A stretch of DNA of 64,000 bases from Rhinopomastus cyanomelas. Its lineage: Eukaryota; Chordata; Aves; Bucerotiformes; Rhinopomastidae. Below the pieces are notes generated by a model. It was not told the origin of the DNA. It ran no database searches and saw only the letters and a list, made by a program, of their open reading frames with translations. This document shows positions 48,775 to 60,768 of the stretch, piece after piece. A program made the translations under genes and the position numbers. The DNA lies in contig VXBP01009418.1 of the NCBI GenBank assembly GCA_013400115.1, forward strand, positions 83,699 to 147,698, given 5' to 3'. Every line of letters starts with the position of its first letter. The first letter of the stretch is position 1.

Positions 48775-49900
48775 TTTTCAGTGGACGCAATGTCAAACTC
48801 CCCGCTGACTTCAGGGAGAGCAAAATCGGGCTGCGAGCTGCTCAGCCTCCTGCAGTTCCGGGCACCGGAGGACGCGCAGGAGAAGTCCAAAGCTCCGGCT
48901 ATTCCTTTGTTAGCTGCCCAGAGTGCTGAACTTTTCACCACTTTGTCAACACCCAGCAAAGCGCCCGCCACAGCAAACAACCGAAGGGGGAAAAAAGGGG
49001 AAAAAAAATCCAACCGAGGACTCCTTTACCTTGAGGGAACACCACTGGGCAAGCCGTACAACTGCAACACAGAGTAGTTCCCAGGGGCTGCTGCACGCAC
49101 GCAGTCCACACGCACCTCCGGGTAAGGCCACCGAGGGGTGTCACGCAGCCACCTGGGCACTCACCGCCCTGCCGCCTTCTGCCATCTTACGAGGTTCACC
49201 CAGAAAACTGCCAGCCCCGCTCCACGACAACACAACTCTCGCAGCGCTCTCGAACGCCCACCATTTGTTCTCCATTCATCCAATCAACTCGCCACTGCAC
49301 ATCTTCTCCCGTGGCTGAGGCTCGGCGGCAGGAGCCCCGCTCGTCTGTATGCTAATGACTGTGCCACACGGACAGCAGCAGTAACGCCAGTACCGCTTGC
49401 CGACGGAAAACCTGTCTGAGGCAGGAATTAATGAGCTGCCACCGCCGAGAGCCAAGCGGAGATCAGCCGTGCCAGGCGCCAGAGGGGCAGAAGGCAGGGC
49501 AGCGCAGCGCGCACCAAGCGTCCCCTGGGGACCCCCATCCCCCTCAACAGTGGGAACCCCATAGCTACCGGTCTCCCACTTACCCGCCTCGCTCCGCAGC
49601 CTTTACGCGACGCGACGCGACGCTCCTCCGCGCTGCCTGCCCCGCCGCAGGCGCGCAGGCCCAGCCCCAGCAGCGCGCAGGGCAGGAGTCGCGCAGGGCC
49701 GGGGCCGCGCTTCGCGTCCTCCCAGTACCCCGGGCCGCGCTCTTCGGCGTTCAGGGGCGCCGCGACGGCGCCGTATTACACCGAATAGAGTGGAACACAG
49801 AAAAGCCGCGGCCGCTCGAGGAGGGGCGGATGGGGAACATGCGGACTGGCGAAATTGCTGCCCTGCCGCTATGTAAAACGTTGCCTCCGTTACAGCATCT
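48775..49900. promoter_or_regulatory. CpG-rich block 1, probable promoter region
   Basis: GC content and CpG frequency rise sharply here compared with the AT-rich flanks. CpGs are especially dense at 49,600-49,830, including a pentamer run of CGCGA units (49,604-49,622). Good minus-strand splice donors lie at 49,582-49,583 (G|GTAAGT) and 49,028-49,029 (AAG|GTAAAG), and a plus-strand donor at 49,122-49,123 (CGG|GTAAGG). A YY1-type site GCCATCTT is at 49,181-49,188. No TATA box is evident. Open frames here reach 163 codons but are explained by GC-richness and lack family motifs. I infer the first exons of a minus-strand, possibly bidirectional, transcript; the gene is unknown. Confidence 0.55.
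49584..49860 (-). other. Candidate noncoding first exon (minus strand)
   Basis: The strong donor at 49,582-49,583 would end a minus-strand exon at 49,584. The transcription start would lie upstream in the CpG-dense stretch to about 49,860. No convincing initiator codon context or conserved peptide is visible, so a 5' UTR exon or lncRNA exon is likelier than coding. The start is a guess. Confidence 0.3.
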
Positions 49901-50279
49901 CACCGCCAAAAGGATTAAATAAATAAGTAGGCTTTTAAATATGTCCTTAAACGAGAGCAATGATTGAAAACAGGTGTGGGTTTGCCTCTGCGGTACCGCT
50001 CCTGGGTCCATGGATTTAATTTAGCTGAGTTGCGAAGCCTGCTGACACCATCTTCTCCCCTCTGAAACAAAAGAAATTAACTGTTTTCAGAGGACAAGAT
50101 GAGCAGCAACCTTTCACCATTAGCAACTTGCGCGGCTCAGCTTTACATGATCAACAGCCCAAACATAAACAAGGGCTTGCACGCAACAAGGGCCGGATTT
50201 GCATGTGCCCCCTAACAGCGTTTTCCCAGCGCTTTGACGTGGTTTTGGTGGATCTTGCTGTCTCCGCTCAGCCAGGCAC

Positions 50280-51620
50280 CGCGTTACTAAACGTGTCGCA
50301 CAGACAGTAACCGGGAAGACACACCGCACCGCCTCGCCACACCGCCGCAGAAGCTTCCCGCCGCCGAGCCCCCGCCCCCGGGCAGCCTCCCCGTGAGGCT
50401 CGCCCCCAGGCAGCCGGATGCCCCAGCGACGGGAGCGGCTTGCCAGCGGGGAGTCACTGCGTTTAAACCTGTCCCCGAAATGTCATGTCGGTAGCAGCGT
50501 GACAGGCTGTGATCTTTAACGCGGAGGCGGCGCCCCCACCCTGCATTGTCACAGCTCCGCACGCCCCCCGCGGACTCAGCTCTGCCGTGCCCCTGCCCTC
50601 CCGCCGGCTGCCCGGCGCTGCCCCACAGAAGCCTGCCCTCGGCGTCCATTCCCACAGGCAGGATGCGTTTCGTGCGGGGAGGACCGTGGCTGGCGCACGC
50701 AGATAGCCTGTGTACCCTCCCCACCCCTCCTTTCCCCCAGGCGCCTGGCAGTTTCGTTGCCCTCCTTATTGCCATTGTGCTGCTGCAGCTCCCCACACCC
50801 CTCCTCCCCGCACCCCTCCCTCTCTCCCCCCTCTCCCCCTCCTTCCCCGCCGCGGCTCGCCCTGCGCGGTGATGCTTGGCGCGGGCAGCCCCGCGGCTGG
50901 CAGGGCACTGCGGGTAAAGCCTGCTGGCCGCCAGTGAGGCGGGGGAGACCGACCTCAAAGTCACCAGGAACCCCCTCCTGCATCCCAGGGAGAAAATCCC
51001 GGCCGAGCCCGCTGCCTGACGTGCGGAGACCAGATATGTCGGTTACTGCAGAGGTTTCGCTTCCCTCCCCATTGGAACCTCACTGCGGTCTGAAGCGAAG
51101 GCGAGTACCAGCCCTTCGCATCCCAAACCATCATAGCACCTCCATAGCCGCACTCCAATGACAGGAGAAGGACTATGGTGGCGGGGAGGAAGCTTGTAAC
51201 AGGGATTCAGAGCAAAGTCAACCTTCTGGGGAAGGACTAACAATAGCATCGATCTCACGACTTCCACGCTTTCGGTGGAAAAAGCAGTGTTTCCCTCAGA
51301 AAGAGAATAAAAAGACTTACGTGTCTCTCCCCCCGCCCCCCATCTCCACCTCGCCCGTGGTTTGGTTTTCTCGTGGGTTGGGTTTTTTTGTTGGTGTGTT
51401 TGAGGTTATTTTCCTTAATTTTTCTCTGTCATCTCTGATTACATCTCCCCGCGCTCGCGGGGCTCCCCCGAGGCCGAGATGCGGAGCCACGGGGAGCGGC
51501 CACAGGTGCTGGCGGAGGGCGCCAAGCCCCGCGGGGAAAGGTTGGAGGGAGGCGCAGGGAGTAGACCTGCGGGTAAGAGAAACTCCTCGTCGCCAGGAAG
51601 AACAGCTACCATGTTTGTGT
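50280..51620. promoter_or_regulatory. CpG-rich block 2, probable bidirectional promoter
   Basis: Strongly GC- and CpG-rich from about 50,310 to 51,050, and again at 51,440-51,560. A long pyrimidine tract (about 50,785-50,850, C-rich on plus, G-rich on minus) sits in the middle. A CRE-type half site TGACGT is near 51,017. A minus-strand donor lies at 51,319-51,320 (C|GTAAGT) and a plus-strand donor at 51,573-51,574 (CGG|GTAAGA). The donors face away from each other, as expected for a divergent promoter between or around them. The 225-codon minus-strand frame at 50,287-50,964 overlaps frames on the other strand and looks like GC-driven chance. Confidence 0.55.
51440..51572 (+). other. Candidate first exon (plus strand)
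   Basis: Ends at the donor CGG|GTAAGA (GT at 51,573-51,574). The upstream CpG-rich sequence contains an ATG at 51,479 followed by an open stretch to the donor, but the arginine- and glycine-rich translation is typical of GC-rich noncoding DNA. Start boundary is arbitrary. Confidence 0.25.
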
Positions 51621-52019
51621 CGTAGTGAGGGCATGTCAGTTTGGGTTTTTTCCACCCAGATCAATGCAGTCTGAGAAGCACAGGCACACCTGGTGATGAA
51701 AGGGTCCGTTTGTTCGTGTGTCTGCATCCCTACCATATAGTTTTCTGCTGTAAGGTTCACATGCAGGATCTTTGGATAACTGTATTCACATTTGAAAAAA
51801 CATGGACTGCCTCTTCCCTCTGCCAAAGCTAACCGCATGTTAGATTATGGCTAGCCTTAGGAAATTGAAGGCAACTATGGGGCACACATATCAAGGCATA
51901 TGTTTTCAAACTTTTTGAAGATGACTTAGCTGGAAAAAAAACCTCATTGTCTTGTCCAGCCTTCGAGATAACACAACAAAAAGGGCTGGTTCCTCTCCTA
52001 CTGAAGAGAAAAACTATAC
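51621..52019. other. Transition from CpG block to AT-rich DNA
   Basis: Nothing coding or repetitive recognised. Confidence 0.4.
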
Positions 52020-52330
52020 TTTCTTTAATCGAGCAGAATGTATATAAATCCTGTACTGGTGAGAGTTTGGGCGGGCAGGAGGGAGGGGGACTGCATTAAT
52101 TAGAAACATTTACAAAAAGACCAGAGTGAAAAAGGAATTTGGGAGACTGGTGATTCATTGGCCTAATTAACCTTCAGAAGATGTTGGGGTATGGGTTTAA
52201 TGTTGTGGGTTGGATTCTCCCTCCCCCAGCCTGTGTCTCGTCAACGTGCATTATGAGGAAAAAGAGATGCAGGTCATGTTTAAGCAGTGTTAATGAGAGC
52301 ATAGTATTTTTCCTGAAGGTTAAGTTAGCC
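52020..52330. promoter_or_regulatory. Candidate enhancer-like block A
   Basis: Non-repetitive sequence with clustered homeodomain cores: gcattaattagaaac near 52,094-52,108 and cctaattaacc near 52,162-52,172. It has balanced composition and no degenerate-repeat look, unlike the flanks. Classification rests on motif clustering and position beside the CpG blocks; I have no conservation data. Confidence 0.35.
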
Positions 52331-52439
52331 AGGTTAACAAATTTCAGGTAAAGTATGTTTGAAAACCTTCCATTTCACTTACTTTCTCGACAGTGGCAGT
52401 TTCTAATGAGACTTGAAAAATGAAACATAGAAAACAGAA

Positions 52440-52580
52440 TTCAAGCATCAGAAGAACCCAGCACTGGCAATAAAGGAGTACAATTTCAGCTTGACAGGAG
52501 TATTACAAGAATATACCCGCTAACGAGCAGCCTTAATTGGCCTGCATATTGTGGCTGTCACTGTTAAAACCTGTTCCTAT
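52440..52580. promoter_or_regulatory. Candidate enhancer-like block B
   Basis: Contains gcagccttaattggcctgca (near 52,528-52,547), an approximate palindrome around TTAATTGG, next to tattgtggctgtcactgtt. The style resembles vertebrate conserved noncoding elements. Inference only. Confidence 0.3.
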
Positions 52581-52599
52581 ACAGTCCTATTTTATACAT

Positions 52600-53890
52600 C
52601 TTTTAAACATATAGTTCTCTAAAGCAGTTAAGAAGACAATACTTTACTCACTGGGGTTTTTATTTTGATTGGGAAAGAAATGGGAAGAAAAGAAAATGAA
52701 AAGAGACTAGGAAACCCTATTATAGCTATGGTATCAGTGACTGAAAAGCTATGTGAAAGTCAAATGTATAGGGGAAAAAGTGCAACAGACTTTTTCTGTT
52801 CCAATGCTCTTTGTCAGTTTTGAATGTAAACTAATATTTATCCATATATTGAAATGACTGTTAAGGTTTCACTGGCATTTACTGTACTCAACTATTTTAC
52901 ATTATATGTAGGGTATTTTACATGTCCCACCTTTTATTAAGCAAGACAATTTGTCTTAAAAGTAGTCTTAATGCAGTGATTTGCAGGAGTTCACTGCCTG
53001 TCCTGGCAAATCCTTCACACAATATTGTTTAATGTGTGTCTTCCGTTTCCAGTACAGGGTCATGCTCATAAAGAATACAAATGAGAGAGACGATATTAAA
53101 AAAAAGTTACTGCGCATGAGCAACTGGCACATATAAAATAATAACAATGTAACTTCTAGATAATAAAAGTCAAAATGCCAAATGGGTCAGGTCAGATTAT
53201 GTCCTAATGGTATGTAAAATGCCTTTTTTAAAAGAAGTTACTCCTAGTCTGATTTTAAACCGCCCAGCCCTCAAACTTGAATACATAATACTGTTGCAAC
53301 TGAAAGATTCATTTATATGTATAATGTAATCTTAAAAAGATCTTTCAAACCAATTCTCAATTAATAAAATACTCTCTTTTGTCATATTCCAGAAAATGGG
53401 GATTTGCAGTGTGGATGCAAGAAAGATTCCAGGTACAATAGTGCTGCTGAGGGTAAAGGTGCTTTTGAGGTGTTGAGCCCGATGCGCTGCTAAGTCACAC
53501 AAAAAGAAGATGAATGAACACGTTTAGGTCAACAAAGCACTCTTGCCAGGGAGAAAAAGTCTGGCTAAGTGCGGCCACACCTGTGATATCTGTCACGTCC
53601 CGAGACTTCAATTGCTCAGCTGCAGGGAAGCGCTGTTTGAACCACCCTGACCCGTGGACCCCTTCTGGAAAACACAACTCAGGCGATGGCAGACTTTAGA
53701 GAAAGGGAAGAAGCATTTAAATACAGCGACTTTGTGCTGTGCCATATCCCTCTTCACTTTGCTTAATTAGCGGGCACAAAGCCTCGGCCGCCTTCGACTC
53801 CCGCGGAGAGCCGGGCGGGCAGTGGGCACCGACCTCTCCCGGACAGCGCCCGGTGCTGAAATGAGCGACACGGGAGCGCGGACAGCGCCC
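52600..53890. other. Unique DNA between candidate regulatory blocks
   Basis: No exon or repeat family recognised. A tgcgcatgag element near 53,111-53,120 resembles an NRF1 half site. From about 53,770 the sequence becomes GC-rich. Confidence 0.4.
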
Positions 53891-54130
53891 GATGCTGAAC
53901 TAACGGAGTAGAGTGGTCTGGCCCCGCGTGCACCCCTGGCTCCGCCGCCGAAGGGGGTGGCGGGTGCTTGGGCTGAACTGTGCTGCCAGAACAATGGCAG
54001 CCAATTCCAATCCTACCATAATCACATTAATGAGATTAATCAGCGAATTAGCAGCAGTCAAATGCCAGGGTGGCAGAGAGGAATCCAACCAAGCTTGGTA
54101 ATTAACTTTTGGGGGTCAGGGGAAAGGAAT
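53780..54130. promoter_or_regulatory. Candidate homeodomain-rich enhancer C
   Basis: A small GC- and CpG-rich stretch (53,780-53,960) runs into a compact cluster: a SOX-type ACAATGG core at 53,991-53,997, the palindromic paired-homeodomain P3 site TAATGAGATTA at 54,028-54,038, a further GAATTA at 54,045-54,050 and ggtaattaac near 54,098-54,107. The spacing of sites is tight and the block is non-repetitive, the strongest single regulatory-looking element in the window. Target gene unknown. Confidence 0.45.
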
Positions 54131-56279
54131 GAACTGTGTTATCAGTTAGGCTTTTCCCGAAGTTTACCAGGTTTTATTTGTCAGACCTTGGAAGATGCTG
54201 ACAGTTCAAGTGGAGGGGAAAAAAGGAGTGAGACTGATACCTCAACACTGGCTTGCTGTAAGACAGCCTGCTAATACACAACATCCCATTACTTCCAGTT
54301 GAAGTCCAATGAGGAAACCAGCACCACTCCAAATTGCCCACCCCAGTCACCAGAGCAGCACTGAACTCTGACTGTGAAATGAGTTCTGTGATTCAACTTC
54401 CACCACGAGTTCCAATAGGCTTGATAAATATGGCGGATGCCAAAGGAGCATTAAATCTTGCTCCTTTTCAAATATCTACAAGAAAGATACTCTTTCTGTA
54501 ATCAGAAGGATAGGAGACATGAGCACCCTTTAAACAACTGTCAGCTATAGACTATCACAACAAGTTAATGCTTGATCTGTTTAAAAGTGTTTTCTAAAAT
54601 CAAATCCAACAAAAAACAAAACAAAAAAAAGGAGTCATTTTAATCAAGTAATTTAGAGTAAGGTACTTAATGTATGCGACTCAGACCTCAATAAAATTGA
54701 TACTTCTCTCCACCTGAAATTCAGCATCCATGACTGTTTTTCTGGAGCAAGTATAAAATACAATAAAAAATAAAATTTCTTGTAGATTATAAATAAGATC
54801 CAAATATATTTATTTGTAAGAAAGAGAGTATTGCATATGTCCTTTTCTACCTTTAAAAGAATAGTCAAGCATGCAAAGCATTTATCATGTTAAAACTCTA
54901 CTTTTATGAACACACTATTTCTGTAGGGAAAAAAATATTTTAAAAACTCTCCTGTCTACCTAGATAAAGCTGTGCACACAGTTCAGTACTGAGAATAAAA
55001 TGGCATACTTCTTTCCACTAAGTTTAATCTTTGTTAGTGACAGAAAAACGAAGCAAACCTATGTAGAATCTCTCTCATAACAGACTAAGTTGTTTCATTT
55101 TTACAGATAGAAGCTGCCTTTCTTTATACCCTCCAGTTATTCTGTAGCAATAAATTAACAAAATTAATAAATTTGCACTAGGAGCACATGGACTACAGAC
55201 AGATTTAACTGAACTCTTTTAGAATCGAGATATAGATGTTTATGTTTTAGACTTAACTGAATTATCTCTCCCTTATTTACAAAGCTTTTTCCTCTCTAAA
55301 GAAAATCTACTATAGATATGAAAAATCTAAGATAGTGTTCTTTCAACATGCTACTCTTGTGCAAGTACTTCTCTTTAGCATACAAATACGTTGCTTTCAA
55401 GTGTCTTTTTAGTGTTAAAACAGTATCTTCTAATGTTTTATTTAATTCTACTGTGCTGTCACTGAGCCATCCAATCTGTGAAGTTTTTGTCTCAGGTTCT
55501 CCCTATCAAACAAGTACCGTCCAACATGCAGTAAGTTTATATAAACAACAACATGCTTAATGCATGCAACGTTACACATTCATATAATAAACACGTTTTA
55601 AGATTTTTATCAGCTATTCTACACCCTAATACAATTTTGACTGCACAGCAGTATGCCAGATCATCTTGCAAAGAGCAAACAATGGACATTTAAGTACAAA
55701 CTACAGAACAACAGCAAAAATCACAACAATCTTTCCAGTTAGCTACAAGAATCAACCCCCACCCTGCACAAAACACATCTCACACTTGCACCATTAGCCA
55801 TTTTCAATTTAAACATAAGCAAGACATTCCAGCATGGTTAAGAAACACCCTGGCTTACTACAACTTTGAAAGGATGAGGAGTAAGAACCATACCACAGAG
55901 ACCCAGAAAAGGCTGCTTTTTTCTTCACTGAACACTGAAAAGATACCCCAATGTTCCAGGGAATTAAAAAAAAAAATAAAATACACCCACCACGACTGAG
56001 TAAAAAAATTCAGGGGGGGTTCAAGAAGACTGCAGGGAAAAAGCTCTCACTCTCTTTAGTGTGCAGAAGCTTAGGGGGAAAAAAATGTCGCCCTGGCAGG
56101 AATGACAAATGCAGTAGGATAGGCTAGCAGGCCTGAGGGATCTGTTTTACTTCCACATACATCCTCTAATGCACGCACTCCCACTCATCCTCTCGAGATG
56201 CCTTTTTTTTGCCTCCACTTTTTTTTTTTCAACAGCTCCAAATCCCCGGCATATGACCTTCTGTTAAATAGATAAAAAA
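54131..56279. other. Unique AT-rich DNA, nothing coding recognised
   Basis: No exon or repeat family. Oligo-A and oligo-T tracts lie near 54,608-54,630, 55,965-55,980 and 56,218-56,230. Confidence 0.45.
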
Positions 56280-56530
56280 AAAATTGCTTATCAGTCATGC
56301 AAATGAGGCTGAATTCATTTTCCACAACAGATGGCCTCATAGATAATGATGATGGAAGAGAGAAAATTGAATGTCTCTCACAAGGTGGTCATGGCAACCG
56401 AGAGCAGAATAATATCAATAATAAGCTCACTGCATAATAAGGTTGTCAATCCCACAAATCAAAGTCTCCAGCTAAATCAGGTATCCCACCCCCAGCTAGT
56501 TATCAGGTAAATAGAGAAATAGAGAGCATC
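56280..56530. promoter_or_regulatory. Candidate POU/homeodomain enhancer D
   Basis: Contains an exact octamer ATGCAAAT (56,297-56,304), the classical POU-factor site, followed by aataatatcaataataagc and the TCF/LEF-type atcaaag core (56,458-56,464). Non-repetitive and compositionally distinct from its AT-rich flanks. No conservation data available to me. Confidence 0.4.
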
Positions 56531-56619
56531 CTTTTTCTTTTTAAATGAGGAGCTGTGAAAAAGAAATGGTAGCTCGAGCGATTCCAGGGTACAAGGGGAA
56601 GGAAGGACCAGAAAAGATT

Positions 56620-57060
56620 TTTCACCATTAATTATGTTTTATTTAATGATTCGGTGAGGAAGTATTGAGGGGGTTTAATCTTTTAAAATTATTATTATTT
56701 TATTATTTCCACGGAGCTTTTATGTGTTGGAGGGGGGAATATGCTTGTTTGTTTTATAATAGCGAGGCTGGTATTTTGAACTCTACTGCCGAAGCCTTGC
56801 CTCCCCTCCCTGAGTCTGATGTGGAGTGCTGCATTGATGCAATAGCAGCTCGCCTCAGGCTTCCACCTTGGCTCCCAGGGGGCCATCCCGCAAAATGAAT
56901 CAGCAGCCATCCTGAGCAGACTGATTAAAATGAAAATGGCAAGGCACATGTCTGGGCGGAACTAGCGCTGAGCTGCACTGCCTGTCTGGCAAGCATGCTC
57001 AATATAGCTTTTGCTAATAATGGCTTACAGCCTTTTGGGTTTTTAAAGGTATTAACATTG
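56620..57060. promoter_or_regulatory. Candidate regulatory block E
   Basis: Non-repetitive block containing tgaatcagcagccatcctga, ctgattaaaatg and gctaataatggcttacag. The 77-codon plus frame and 84-codon minus frame overlap and have no family motif, so noncoding regulatory DNA is the better reading. Inference only. Confidence 0.35.
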
Positions 57061-57619
57061 CCCCTTCCCCCCACCTCTCAAACAGATCACAGTGCTGGGG
57101 GTTTCCCCCCCCTCTTTGTTGTATACCGCTCACAGCTAAAGTTTGCCAGACTGATATGCAGTGGTTGCGAAAAGATACGCTTGCTTTGCAAGGATTTTCT
57201 TTGCAGATGTGCTGAAATACCAAGACAATGTATTAACATGCAGCTATAAATTATTCCCAGATATTAGCTGGGGAAGAAGCTTCAGAGGTAGAGCAAAACT
57301 CAGTCACCACCAGAAAATTTTCCCCCTTTTTTTTTACAACTTAGCTTGCTATGGCACCTTGTGCATTATACATACTAAGAAAATGATGGCCAGTAAATGC
57401 AGAGAAACTTACTGGATCTCTCCATGCATCGTATTTAACAGAATCTGAGCTGTATTTCTACTCACACATGCATGCACCCCCTTCCCCAAGCAGATAGGTG
57501 CGCACACAGAGAAAGAGCCGTTTAAAACACTCATCTTTTGTAGTCCTTCAACAGACAGCTTCAGTGTTCTATACAGCACCAAGAAATCATTGATCCATGC
57601 ATGCACAGGACTTGAAACC

Positions 57620-58270
57620 TGGCAGACATGTTTTGTGAGGTGTGGGGATTGCTTTGCCTGGGGATTTTTGTTGCTTCGGGACTTGGCGAGGCTTTTTTAA
57701 GCAACCAGCTCAGCAGCGTGTCTCTTGGAAACTGGTGTGCATATGCTGTACGCAAGCACATACACCACAATGTGCCTTCAGTTAATTCGTTTTTAAGCTG
57801 CCGAGATTATTTTTTTTCCTGGCCCCCGCCCTGCACTGTAGCCCTGCTACTGCGGCGTGAACCAGAAATCAATAGAGCTGCTCTAATGGAGGTTTCCAGC
57901 TGCAGTCGGCTGTGCACACACACACACACGCACACACAAACACACACACACGCACAGACACTGACGTCTCTGCAGCTTTCTCAGCTGATTGGGCACCACA
58001 TCGGATGTTCTGTGGAGCAAAGAATAGGAATCATTTTCAGTCTGCTAAAGAAAAAAAGGTACCTTGCGTTTGCCTGTCTCCAAGAGCGGCAGGCTGGGCT
58101 GGCTGGGCCGGCTGGCTGCAGTGCAGGAGCAGGAAAGAACTCGGGACGTGTGCAGACACCACAGAGTCCCAGATGACACCCTGAGATTACCAGAGAGGCT
58201 GCCGTGGAACAGAACCCCACTATTCATATCGGACGTTTTTATAAGTTTCCCAATTCATACCGAGAAAGAT
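57620..58270. promoter_or_regulatory. Candidate regulatory or exon-bearing block F
   Basis: Moderately GC-rich unique sequence with an AC microsatellite in the middle. A 182-codon plus-strand frame (57,628-58,176) starts with a signal-peptide-like hydrophobic stretch (LLCLGIFVASGLGEAFL) but then runs through the microsatellite as a TH repeat, and it ends without a recognisable domain. I therefore do not call a gene. It could be a lncRNA exon or an enhancer. Confidence 0.25.
57912..57959. repeat. (AC)n microsatellite
   Basis: An AC-dinucleotide run with G and A interruptions (acacgcacac, acaaacacac). Confidence 0.95.
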
Positions 58271-60768
58271 AAGAATGCAAGCCTAAGAAAATAGACATGA
58301 AAAATCAAAGCAGTTTAATTGATAGATTAATAAAACTCTTGTGCCCTTTGACGTGCTTGCAAGTATTTCTGAGGTCTGAAGAATATTTTAATGGAAGCTT
58401 TATTTTTAAAGGGTTTATTAGAAATTATGCAGGAACATGTAATATTTTGATGTTTCTCGCTTGCTTTGCTTCCTTCATTAAAAAAAATTAATTTGTTGAA
58501 GAGTAACTTTAAGTTTAATTTCTCATAATCTTTAAGTATTTATATATATTTATATAAATATATATCTTCAATATGTAAAGCTACTCCTTGTTACTAAACC
58601 ATGTTTGGGTTTTTCCCCCTTTCAACAATAAAATCTAGGGTCTGCTGGTTAACTGATGTTTTAGCTGTTTATATCTGAAACAAGGAATGATCATTTTGGT
58701 GAACATATTAAAAAATTCTAGTTCTCTTCTCCCAAGATAAAGTATTCCTTGGATCTGCAGCACTGCAGAACACCTCCCCCATCACCCTGCCAAAGTATTT
58801 CAACTTCAGTGTATTGACATCAACTGCCCCAGCCTGAGTCTGGCTCCAGTGAAGCATTTATATTCCTTCCACTCAGCCTTGTGTATCTCTGCAGGGCTCA
58901 GGATGCCAACACAGGACCCACTCTGGCAAAATAAAGTCTGCAAAAACGAATGAATCATAAAGCCATATTGCACAACAGAGTCATATCCTAGCCTATGCTC
59001 TACAGTTCATTCTTATGCAAGCTTTAAAAAAATTGTGTTTTAAACCCGGAAAATGGTGGTATGTGGCAGGCTACTAAGTACTAGGCTCTGGGAAACCTTA
59101 GAACAAAAGGGGCCATGGAGTACAGAAGGCAATTACACTATCACACTACCCCCTCCCCAAATATTTATCTAATCTCTGCTTTAATTATTTATACTGGCTG
59201 CTTTTTTCTGCTGTCCTTGGCAGTTTGGAGCACAAATTAACTGTTCTATGTTTCTCTGTGTGGAGACATTCTGCCTCGGGTTTTTCCCCTTCCTCCTACC
59301 TAACCCTTATTACATTTTAACCCCTTTTTTACTGGACAGAATGCTCAGGCTGTGCTTGAGTAGTGTAATTGCTGTCTATTTATAGTGCCTGTGCTTTCAA
59401 GACCTACTAGGTATTTTCCCCAGTGTAGCAGCAGACTGTTTACCAGACTTATAAACTTAGCATCATAGGCAAAGGCTAAAGCATACAGTGCAACTATTGT
59501 TCTGGAATATGAAATTAGAGTCTGAACCCTAACCTACATGAAAAATTTTATTTATTTTGTATTTTCTTAGGAAACAAGCAGGTTTTCATGTAATTAGACT
59601 GTCAATGTGCTACTGCTTGGCTCGTGCTGAATTTATTAATATCAGTAAAATGAACAGTGGTAATTGCTGACAGCAACTGCCCTTACAGCTCCACTAATTC
59701 TTACAGTCTTTAGTCCTCTCTATATTTACCGAATACTGGCATTTAATATGTCCAGGAACACCAAACCAAGGCATTATGACAGTCTCTTAGCCTGGACGTT
59801 TATTGAGCATGTGTGCTTTGGGTAACTACTTTTTCAGAAGCTGATCAACCCTATGGTAATTAATGGCTGACTTCTACAAAATCCCCAGTTGGAAAAGGGC
59901 ACCATGCTTACTAACTAAAGCCCATGCTTGCTAACTAAACACAAGGATTTACCAAGTTTTTTTTTGCTAACAAAATCTTTAGCAGATACTGACCATTCCA
60001 GGAGCTCAGTCTGCACATTCATGAAAGTATCTGAAAAACAGTCCTTTGTAATCCATAAAGGTCTTGCCAATTTACAGATAATCTCTGACGTTTTCCCAAT
60101 TTAGAGACTTTTGTTAAAGCTACAGGTTAGTATTGATCATACCATATTTAGTAAGGGGTTGTAAAGATTGCTTTGATGAGACTCAGGAGGACATCTTGAA
60201 AACACTGCTCCAGCACAGGAACAAGATGGAAAGTACAACTTAATAAGTGGACTTCACTCAGAAACTTCAGGCAAAACATCATATACAGAACAGTCAGAGA
60301 AAAAGAAATTATTTTATTATATTTCAAGCAGATCTTGTCTCAATCATGTAGTTTTACACAAAATATTGCTCACACTGTACCCAAACTAGAAATTTTATGT
60401 GCAAGTGGGGTATAAATACTCCTCAGTATCTGTGAAGAGGTGGTACATTACTTTGTTCTTTCAGCTATAAAGTTTTTATACTGAATTTGCCTAGTGTCTG
60501 GTCCCCATGAACCAGTGAGCAAGAAAGAGTGTAAATGAATGTACCCATATGTGCAGAAATCCCCCAGAATATCAAATAACTGCTTGCTGTTAGCCCTCAA
60601 GCACCCATTTTCTCAAATACACTGTCCAAAATGTCAAAAGCCATTACAAAAGGGAAAAGAAATGTAAGGTATCAAACACTCAATCCCAGACAAAATGCTA
60701 GTGGCTCTGTATAAACCTCTAGCCTCGGCATTCTCCATTTGGAGCCTTACATATGAGGGAACCATTTT
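58271..60768. other. Unique AT-rich DNA, nothing recognised
   Basis: No exon or repeat family recognised. A TA-rich tract lies at about 58,536-58,565. The rest is unremarkable. Confidence 0.45.

Noticed and set aside
49431..49922. 163-codon plus-strand frame as a coding gene
   Set aside because: Same reason: GC-driven openness with no recognisable domain, and it runs against the strong minus-strand donor.
50287..50964. 225-codon minus-strand frame as a coding gene
   Set aside because: It overlaps long frames on the other strand in a CpG-rich block and its alanine-, glycine- and arginine-rich translation shows no family motif.
57628..58176. 182-codon frame beginning with a signal-peptide-like stretch
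   Set aside because: It reads through the AC microsatellite as a threonine-histidine repeat and has no domain afterwards; not enough to call a secreted protein.
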